Source: a bacterium
Lineage (GTDB): Bacteria > Patescibacteriota > Patescibacteriia > Magasanikbacterales > GWA2-37-8
Direction of reading: 5' to 3'
Assembly: GCA_021790135.1 (NCBI GenBank)
Contig: JAJYIJ010000057.1
Span: forward strand, 1-6,712
DNA length: 6,712 nt
Below are positions 1 through 4,459 of the stretch, one piece after another. The position numbers and the translations under genes are program-made. A model generated the notes under the pieces. That model worked only from the letters and a program-made list of their open reading frames with translations, was not told the origin of the DNA and searched no databases. Every line of letters starts with the position of its first letter. The stretch's first letter is position 1.

Positions 1-153
1 CTCGGTCTGCCGGCCAGGAAGCCGGACGCTCGAGACGGGATGCGGGCTGTCGACCCTGCTGTTTGCCGCCATCGGAGCCACCAATGCCGCAACCCCCATT
101 GCCAGCATAACGGCACTCATTGCCACGGAAATAAATTTGTAAAATCGTGTCAT
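1..153 (-). CDS. Exported protein of unknown function, N-terminal 51 residues only (3' end outside window)
   Basis: An ATG at 153 opens a frame with no stop for 51 codons to the window edge, so the C-terminus is missing. The start is MTRFYK, followed by a long hydrophobic stretch (residues 7-29, rich in Ala, Val and Met) ending in APMAANS. This is a typical Sec signal peptide with probable cleavage near residue 29-30. The visible mature part (SRVDSPHPVSSVRLPGRQTE) is polar and I do not recognise it. The start is set by a perfect Shine-Dalgarno sequence 7 bases upstream, the only strong one in the window, and a good promoter lies behind it. An in-frame ATG at 195 would add 14 residues but has no comparable ribosome site. 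Its own promoter suggests a unit separate from the pilin-like genes upstream. No function can be given from this fragment; export is a confident inference. Confidence 0.75.
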   Translation of the reverse strand, partial: MTRFYKFISVAMSAVMLAMGVAALVAPMAANSRVDSPHPVSSVRLPGRQTE

Positions 154-188
154 ACTGTCACCTCCTTCCTGTTTTTTTGTTGCTTCAT
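150..188 (-). other. Possible 12-codon leader ORF (MKQQKNRKEVTV)
   Basis: A tiny ORF in the 5' leader starts at the ATG at 188 and ends in TGA at 152-150, overlapping the main ATG at 153 as ATGA, the usual layout of translational coupling. The Shine-Dalgarno sequence of the main gene lies inside it. It is rich in Lys, Gln and Asn. A still smaller ORF (MRDVL, 202-185) ends in TGA overlapping this ATG in the same way. Both could be chance ORFs in an A-rich leader; there is no direct evidence that they are translated. Confidence 0.3.
158..167 (-). promoter_or_regulatory. Perfect Shine-Dalgarno sequence of the exported protein gene
   Basis: Read on the minus strand this is AAGGAGGTGA, fully complementary to the usual 3' end of bacterial 16S rRNA. 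The GGAGG core is 7 bases from the ATG at 153. It fixes the start codon and stands out because the other starts in the window have weak or no such site. Confidence 0.85.
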
Positions 189-222
189 AGGACATCTCTC
201 ATTAAAATTTTTTCTTTTGTTT

Positions 223-252
223 AGTATAGCACATCCTTTTTTTCTTTGCCAA
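223..252 (-). promoter_or_regulatory. Sigma-70-type promoter for the exported protein gene
   Basis: On the minus strand there is a -35 box TTGGCA (252-247, 5 of 6 consensus bases), an 18-base spacer and a -10 box TATACT (228-223, 5 of 6) with the TGn extension. Transcription would start near 216, giving a leader of about 63 bases. The -35 box directly abuts the TAG stop of the preceding pilin-like gene (255-253). I see no GC-rich hairpin with a T-run between the two genes, so read-through from upstream remains possible. Confidence 0.65.
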
Positions 253-687
253 CTATAGTGAACCAGTTAAAAATCTAACAATGACATTCAATAAGAAATA
301 ACTAGCAAACACAATCACGATGCCAACGGCCGCCCAGAGCATTGACTTGGTGGCGGCACTGATTTTTTCAGCGTTGCCATAGGCAAAGAGATAATTGCCA
401 CCGGCCCGAACAAAAATAATCAACGCTACCGCCCCAATGATGCCAAGCACGGCTTTAATCACCTGCCCCACCAAACTAGGGACGCTATTAATATTGCTTT
501 CGAGCGGATTGGTTAAACATACGGCGCCAGGCGCAGTGCCAGCCGGACAACAAGTGCCATTTGAGCAGATTTCACCAGCAAGACAGGCCGGTTGGCAAGT
601 ATCCGCTGCTAGAGCCGGAACGGAAAAAGCCCCAAGTAAAAAAATGAAGCCCAGGAACGACACAAGAATAAAGCAGAGCTTTTTCAT
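253..687 (-). CDS. Small Cys-rich VirB2/T4SS-pilin-like membrane protein (third of three)
   Basis: This 144-residue protein has a Sec signal peptide (MKKL start, hydrophobic core 5-23, cleavage near ALAA at 25-28). A short ectodomain of about 35 residues follows with six cysteines (31, 35, 41, 46, 47, 57). Two membrane helices (about 73-93 and 116-137) are joined by a short loop with GNAEK at 104-108. The pattern of two C-terminal helices with a GN-x-E-K loop is what I know from Patescibacteria proteins annotated as type IV secretion pilins (VirB2/TrbC-like); assignment is from pattern memory. I chose the ATG at 687, since it gives a standard signal peptide and lies 4 bases after the previous stop; a start at 720 would add 11 residues and overlap the upstream gene. 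A partial GTGAG ribosome site precedes it. Last gene of the probable operon. It has the shortest ectodomain of the three. Confidence 0.85.
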   Translation of the reverse strand: MKKLCFILVSFLGFIFLLGAFSVPALAADTCQPACLAGEICSNGTCCPAGTAPGAVCLTNPLESNINSVPSLVGQVIKAVLGIIGAVALIIFVRAGGNYLFAYGNAEKISAATKSMLWAAVGIVIVFASYFLLNVIVRFLTGSL

Positions 688-691
688 AGAC

Positions 692-1408
692 TCACAAAAA
701 ATTAAATATTTGCGCGACAATCATATAACTCGACAGAACAACCAAAACTCCAACGACGCTCCACAAAATTATTTTTTTCGCTAGTTCAACTTTTTCACTA
801 TTCCCAAAAGAAGTCATCCAAATTATGCCGGCAATAATAATATTCAACATGAAGAAAGCGCCCATCAGCCCAGAAAAAAATTTCACCACCTGCCCAGCGT
901 ACTGTTCCGGGCTGCTAATCGCCATGCCGGGTTGATTAAGCACATCGGCCGCTCGATTTTGCAACGCCAGCACGTCATTATTTGGCGCCGCTGCTTCTCC
1001 GGCCGATGAGGGATTGCTGCATTGATTGTAGTTATAAGCCACACAGTTTGTGTCAGCCTTACAACAATCGCTGAACGTCGACGTTGATACTGCGCACGGT
1101 TCATCCCGTGCAGCGCATTCGCCTTGATAAATCTCCGGCTTCGTTTTAGCGTTGCATTGCACTTCCTGACAATCAGCATCACAGGCGCACTCGCCATAGG
1201 TCGGCGCCCGTTTGCATTGATCATAGTAATAAAAAAAAGTGGTCGAATTGCTCAGATCGGCGTTTAAACGATGTTTATCGTTTGGTATGCAAAGACTGGC
1301 CGCAGTTTTATCAAAACCCGCCGCCTGGCTAGCCAGCGGCAGCAACAAAAAAACAACGAATCCGAGAGCTAAATATATAAGAAAAAATTTTTTAATTTGT
1401 CTGAACAT
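692..1408 (-). CDS. Cys-rich VirB2/T4SS-pilin-like membrane protein (second of three)
   Basis: This 238-residue protein has a signal peptide (residues 1-30, ending LASQAA). The ectodomain of roughly 135 residues carries twelve cysteines (40, 65, 74, 76, 80, 85, 98, 105, 115, 116, 122, 130), an even number that would suit six disulfides. A Ser/Ala-rich linker follows, then two C-terminal helices (about 177-199 and 211-233) flanking a loop with GNSEK at 202-206. That C-terminal module matches the downstream paralogue and resembles VirB2/TrbC-type pilin subunits as annotated in CPR genomes. The Cys-rich part is unrecognised. The gene starts 9 bases after the upstream stop, with a weak TAGG ribosome site, and ends 4 bases before the next start, so co-translation is likely. 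Alternatively it is simply a membrane-anchored disulfide-rich surface protein, since no other secretion component is in view. Confidence 0.85.
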   Translation of the reverse strand: MFRQIKKFFLIYLALGFVVFLLLPLASQAAGFDKTAASLCIPNDKHRLNADLSNSTTFFYYYDQCKRAPTYGECACDADCQEVQCNAKTKPEIYQGECAARDEPCAVSTSTFSDCCKADTNCVAYNYNQCSNPSSAGEAAAPNNDVLALQNRAADVLNQPGMAISSPEQYAGQVVKFFSGLMGAFFMLNIIIAGIIWMTSFGNSEKVELAKKIILWSVVGVLVVLSSYMIVAQIFNFL

Positions 1409-1417
1409 ACGAGCCTA

Positions 1418-2071
1418 CTACGGCAAAGTAAACATATTCTTAATCTGAAACGCTTCGCCCAGATAACGAACGAGCAAATAAGCGCCAAACACGATAATAA
1501 GACCAATAACGGCCGCCATCAGTGCATCAATCCCAATTTTCAATCTCTCTTGGTTGCCTTCGGAAATAATGATATAAACGCCGCCGTAGACAAAGGCGCC
1601 AATCGCTAAAGCGCCGATAATGGCGAATAAATACTGGGCAATATTCAAAAGCAGCGTGATATAGATATCCACATCTCCGCATGGTCCTTGCACTGTCCCG
1701 CTCACCGTAACCAGCGTATTTTGGAGGGCACAGTCAGGAATAAATTTGCTAACGCTGGCATTGCCGCTATAACTGAGCGTTTTCCAGATACATTTATGAT
1801 CGTCGGGGGTCGGAATACATAACTGGCGAGTATTACACGTCGGCTGGTCGCTCGGGTTTATCGCATCGCATTCTCCCCAATAACAATTCGGGTCACTCGT
1901 ACATTGACCGCCAACCGGAGAATTCTTGCATTCATTAATTAGAGCCTGGGTGGGATTCGTATCGACAGGGTAACATCCGCCGCTCGCATGAGCGGACGGA
2001 ACAAGAAAAAAAGCCGCTCCCGCAAAAAATGCTATGAGGTAAAAAAAATTCTTATACATTGCTGACATCAT
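1418..2071 (-). CDS. Cys-rich VirB2/T4SS-pilin-like membrane protein (first of three)
   Basis: This protein has 217 residues from the first ATG; starts at residue 2 or 5 are also possible (MMSAMYKNFF) and no clear ribosome site separates them. The signal peptide has a hydrophobic core at about 9-25 and ends at SAHA (26-29). The ectodomain of roughly 105 residues has ten cysteines (33, 48, 57, 63, 68, 79, 85, 94, 114, 131). Two C-terminal helices (about 140-168 and 181-203) flank a loop with GNQER at 172-176. This is the same architecture as the next two genes but with a diverged loop (Arg for Lys) and an unalignable ectodomain, so the three are old paralogues rather than a recent duplication. 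It follows the solute-binding gene in the same direction; the remnant frame of that gene ends only 7 bases before this ATG. The proposed role as a VirB2-type pilin or surface subunit is inference. Confidence 0.85.
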   Translation of the reverse strand: MMSAMYKNFFYLIAFFAGAAFFLVPSAHASGGCYPVDTNPTQALINECKNSPVGGQCTSDPNCYWGECDAINPSDQPTCNTRQLCIPTPDDHKCIWKTLSYSGNASVSKFIPDCALQNTLVTVSGTVQGPCGDVDIYITLLLNIAQYLFAIIGALAIGAFVYGGVYIIISEGNQERLKIGIDALMAAVIGLIIVFGAYLLVRYLGEAFQIKNMFTLP

Positions 2072-2078
2072 ACTTTTT

Positions 2079-2225
2079 TCATAATGTCTGATTCACTTGT
2101 TCGGCGCCGCGATCAAGAACACTCTGTTTCCAACTCGCAGACTGATTCGGATCGGGCGGAGGCAACAGCCAATTATGGAGCATTGTGTCGATTGCTTGGC
2201 TGGCCGCTGTATAATCCGCGCCGCG
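2079..2225 (-). pseudogene. In-frame continuation of the solute-binding protein after its TAA
   Basis: Directly after the TAA of the solute-binding gene (2228-2226) the same frame stays open for 48 codons and ends in TGA at 2081-2079. The sequence across the stop reads AGNW-stop-RGADYTAASQ, followed by an amphipathic stretch (AIDTMLHNWL) and a polar tail. Family-1 solute-binding proteins commonly carry a W-Y-x-G-x-D-type segment near the C-terminus followed by a final helix, so the stop sits where Tyr is expected; TAT or TAC differs from TAA by one base. The restored protein would have 461 residues. The region would otherwise be a 154-base gap between tightly packed genes. Whether it is translated cannot be told from sequence. 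Confidence 0.75.
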
Positions 2226-3464
2226 TTACCAATTGCCGGCGATAAGCGCCTGAGAAACAAACGGCGAGAGGATTGAATTTTGCTCTTGTTCGGCAACATA
2301 CTGTCTGAGCGCGGTCGGACGTCCGGTAGCATCGAGATAAGTCTTCGTCGCGGAGGAGTGAGTGAGGTAGTTTATAAAGGCCCAGGCTTCATTTTGATGC
2401 GACGATTGAGCAACAACCGTTTCCAACGCATAATTAGCCGAATTGACTGGCGAAGATGGATCGAGCTGCAGCATCGGCAACACAACAAAATTGAGCTGCG
2501 GGGCGCGCGCTTTAATCACCGCATAATCAGAGTCGTAACCGAAGAAAAAAGCGGTGGTTCCGTTCACAAAACTGTCGAGGGCATTCGGCATTGATTCATT
2601 CCACGAATAGGTATCACGCGAGGGATTGGCAAAATCCGTGTAGAAATCCATGACTGACATTTGCGGTGTTTCCTGCCCATTTCCGCCGCTACCGTTAAAT
2701 ACCGCCTGGCCGCTCGGAGCTACAAACGACAGGTTGCTTTGTTTAAATAAAATGTAGAGCAAATCGTCAGCGTGTGGAATATTATTTCCCGTGCCGAGCG
2801 CCGCGCCCGACTGAATAATTTTCCCCGTGCTCTTATCAAATTTCGTTAGTTGTTTTACATCAGTTTGAAAATCATCCCACGTTTTTGGCGGGACCGCAAT
2901 GCCAGCGCGATCAAGCAAATCTTTATTATAGAACATGGCCATCGTATCAAAAGAAATCGGCAAACCGTAAATTTGCCCGCCGCGCACGGCATCGGCGGCC
3001 ACTGTTCCAAGATATTCGGCATTCAACTGGTTAATGTTCAACGTCGGCAATGTTTGTTCCGCTACGCTCGTGGTGTTGCCGAACTGTCCGTGCTGCACGG
3101 ACACAATGGTGTCTCTCACCGTTGCCGGCATGGGCGTTAAAAATTTAAGATAGGTTCCAAGCGAACGATTGCCAACGGAAAGAATATCCGGGCCATGACC
3201 TTCAGCCAAAGCCTCAATGAGTCGCTGGTAGACCTCATCGGGCCGAAGCTGTACCAGATTAATGGTCAAATACGGACGGTTCGCCGTGTAGGCCGTTATC
3301 AGCTTCTGCAACTCGTCGACATCATCTGTCACGGTCCAAAAAGTCAACGTCACCGGTTTAATAGACGACGCCGTTGGAACAGAACTTTTACAACCAAAAC
3401 CGCCGAGCACGAGAACTCCGAAGCTCAAGCTGTAAAGCAATATTTTTTTTACGATTCTGGACAC
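2226..3464 (-). CDS. Extracellular solute-binding lipoprotein, family 1 (ABC sugar-type), apparently cut short by an in-frame stop
   Basis: This 412-residue protein has the features of an ABC-transporter substrate-binding protein of the sugar/oligosaccharide type (SBP_bac_1). A basic N-terminus (RIVKK) and hydrophobic core lead to Cys25 in the context GGFGC, a loose lipobox, so it is probably lipid-anchored. Lobe 1 starts with VTLTFWTVTDD (38-48). The family signature follows at 164-189: IYGLP, then MFYNKDLLDRAGI, then PKTWDDF at 193-199. A second-lobe segment TAFFFGYDSD lies near 304-313, and EAWAFINYLT at 359-368 is the typical late helix. The start is GTG at 3464, with no ATG or clear ribosome site upstream in frame. 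No permease or ATPase is in the window. It heads the unit of three pilin-like genes, probably from the promoter at 3524-3532. The frame is open for 48 codons past the TAA, so the 412-residue product probably lacks its last helix. The substrate cannot be predicted. Confidence 0.88.
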   Translation of the reverse strand: MSRIVKKILLYSLSFGVLVLGGFGCKSSVPTASSIKPVTLTFWTVTDDVDELQKLITAYTANRPYLTINLVQLRPDEVYQRLIEALAEGHGPDILSVGNRSLGTYLKFLTPMPATVRDTIVSVQHGQFGNTTSVAEQTLPTLNINQLNAEYLGTVAADAVRGGQIYGLPISFDTMAMFYNKDLLDRAGIAVPPKTWDDFQTDVKQLTKFDKSTGKIIQSGAALGTGNNIPHADDLLYILFKQSNLSFVAPSGQAVFNGSGGNGQETPQMSVMDFYTDFANPSRDTYSWNESMPNALDSFVNGTTAFFFGYDSDYAVIKARAPQLNFVVLPMLQLDPSSPVNSANYALETVVAQSSHQNEAWAFINYLTHSSATKTYLDATGRPTALRQYVAEQEQNSILSPFVSQALIAGNW

Positions 3465-3523
3465 ATGCGCAGTAGTTTGCTGCCAATTAACTCGGCCGCT
3501 TCGCTCGTTGCCACGCGTCAGGT

Positions 3524-3532
3524 ATTATAGCA
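3524..3532 (-). promoter_or_regulatory. Extended -10 element for the solute-binding/pilin-like unit, overlapping the galU stop
   Basis: On the minus strand this reads TGCTATAAT, a perfect extended -10 (TGnTATAAT). The TAA inside TATAAT is the galU stop codon (3527-3525). Transcription would start near 3517, giving a leader of about 53 bases before the GTG at 3464. There is no good -35 (best match TTAGAA, 3553-3548, 18-base spacer), which is common for extended -10 promoters. It would uncouple this unit from galU. Confidence 0.6.
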
Positions 3533-4391
3533 CCTTTTTGAGATATTTTCTAAGTTCATGTCCGAACTTCGCATCACGCAAAGCAAAATCGACGTTGGCT
3601 TTGAGATAACCAAGCTTCGAACCAGTATCATAGTAGGTCCCCTCTACCCTCCGCGCATACACTGGCCGCTTCTTTAATAATTTAAAAATTGCGTCAACCA
3701 GCCAGAGTTCTTTATCGCGTCCCAATTTTGTTTCACCCAAAGCTTCAAAGATATCCGGCGTAAAAATAAACCCGCCCAAACTGGCCAAGCGCGAGGGCGC
3801 TTTTTGCGGGCCTGGTTTTTCTATAATCGTTTTAACTTTAAAAACATTTTTTTCCACTTTTTCCGCGTCAATAATGCCGTATTTTTTTGTTTCTTCCGCG
3901 CTCACTTCATAAGCGGTCAAAATTGTTTCGCCGTAGCGATCGAACGAACTCACCAGCTGCTCCAGTTGCGATTCTTGCGGCGTATAAAAAAATTCATCAC
4001 CCCACATCACGGCGAATGGCTCATTCCCCACGACATCTTTTGCGCACAAGACCGGCGTGCCATTGCCGTAGGGACCTTTTTGTCGAATAAATATAAAATT
4101 AGCCAAATCGGCAATTTTCTTGACTTGTTCTGCTTGCTCTTCTTTGTGTTGCTTTTTCAACCAGTTAACCAATTCATAGTTCGGGCTAAAATGATCCTCG
4201 ACCGCGCGCTTCGACGGTCCCGTCACCATAATAATGTCAGTTATGCCTGCCCGCACGGCGTCTTCCACAACGTATTGAATAATTGGCTTGTCAACGATTG
4301 GCAGCATCTCTTTTGGTTGGGCCTTCGTCGCCGGCAAAAAACGTGTGCCGAGTCCGGCCACCGGTATAACGAGTTTACGAATTGAACTCAT
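3525..4391 (-). CDS. galU: UTP--glucose-1-phosphate uridylyltransferase
   Basis: This enzyme makes UDP-glucose from UTP and glucose-1-phosphate in the cytoplasm, supplying surface polysaccharide and glycosylation pathways. The 288 residues match the usual bacterial GalU length. The nucleotide-binding signature is at 10-31 (PVAGLGTRFLP, then TKAQPKEMLP), followed by DKPIIQYVVEDAV (34-46) and the metal-site region WGDEF (130-134). EKP (191-193) holds the sugar-phosphate Lys192; DAI and VEGTYYDTG-KLGYLKA complete the C-terminal signature (YDTG at 254-257). Two segments differ from well-studied GalU/GtaB: GLGHAV reads GNGTPV (109-114), and the GDD-type motif reads WGDEFF. The fold and the other key residues are intact, so I expect an active enzyme. 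The ATG at 4391 starts the protein at the conserved N-terminus and lies about 18 bases from the predicted transcription start, without a clear Shine-Dalgarno site. A different nucleotidyltransferase specificity is possible but less likely. Confidence 0.95.
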   Translation of the reverse strand: MSSIRKLVIPVAGLGTRFLPATKAQPKEMLPIVDKPIIQYVVEDAVRAGITDIIMVTGPSKRAVEDHFSPNYELVNWLKKQHKEEQAEQVKKIADLANFIFIRQKGPYGNGTPVLCAKDVVGNEPFAVMWGDEFFYTPQESQLEQLVSSFDRYGETILTAYEVSAEETKKYGIIDAEKVEKNVFKVKTIIEKPGPQKAPSRLASLGGFIFTPDIFEALGETKLGRDKELWLVDAIFKLLKKRPVYARRVEGTYYDTGSKLGYLKANVDFALRDAKFGHELRKYLKKVL

Positions 4392-4415
4392 AGGGCATAC
4401 AAATTAATTGAATCC

Positions 4416-4444
4416 ACTATAACAAAAGAGCGTGAGGCGAGCAA
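4416..4444 (-). promoter_or_regulatory. Sigma-70-type promoter for galU
   Basis: On the minus strand there is TTGCTC (4444-4439, 4 of 6 bases of the -35 consensus), a 17-base spacer ending in TGT, and TATAGT (4421-4416, 5 of 6 of the -10 consensus, with TGn extension). The transcription start would be near 4409. It lies in the 68-base gap between the PilX-like gene and galU. A 10-base perfect palindrome (GGACATGTCC, 4446-4455) sits just upstream of the -35 box and may be chance. Confidence 0.65.
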
Positions 4445-4459
4445 GGGACATGTCCTGGT

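Noticed and set aside
40..258. Plus-strand ORF of 72 codons at the left edge
   Set aside because: It is antisense to the exported protein start, its perfect Shine-Dalgarno sequence and its promoter, and is His/Cys/Phe-rich without a plausible fold.
688..720. Upstream start at 720 for the third pilin-like gene
   Set aside because: It would overlap the previous gene by 29 bases and place 11 extra residues before a standard MKKL signal peptide; the ATG at 687 is preferred.
395..784. Plus-strand ORF of 129 codons across the pilin-like gene at 253-687
   Set aside because: It is antisense to a clear signal-peptide/two-helix protein and crosses a gene junction; no recognisable product.
2226..2228. 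Alternative genetic code as an explanation of the in-frame TAA
   Set aside because: galU, the prepilin and the partial gene at 6466 end at TAA where their proteins should end. The known CPR recoding concerns TGA, and TGA serves as a stop here.
2093..2332. Minus-strand ORF of 79 codons over the solute-binding gene's end
   Set aside because: It is in another frame, very Arg-rich, and the solute-binding frame through the same region makes better protein sense.
3804..4385. Plus-strand ORF of 193 codons antisense to galU
   Set aside because: It lies fully inside galU on the other strand, is rich in Phe, His and Arg without domain patterns, and galU is certain. It is a shadow ORF.
4446..4455. Perfect 10-base palindrome GGACATGTCC upstream of the galU -35 box
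   Set aside because: Several such palindromes are expected by chance in a window of this length and no second copy was noticed, so I do not call it an operator.
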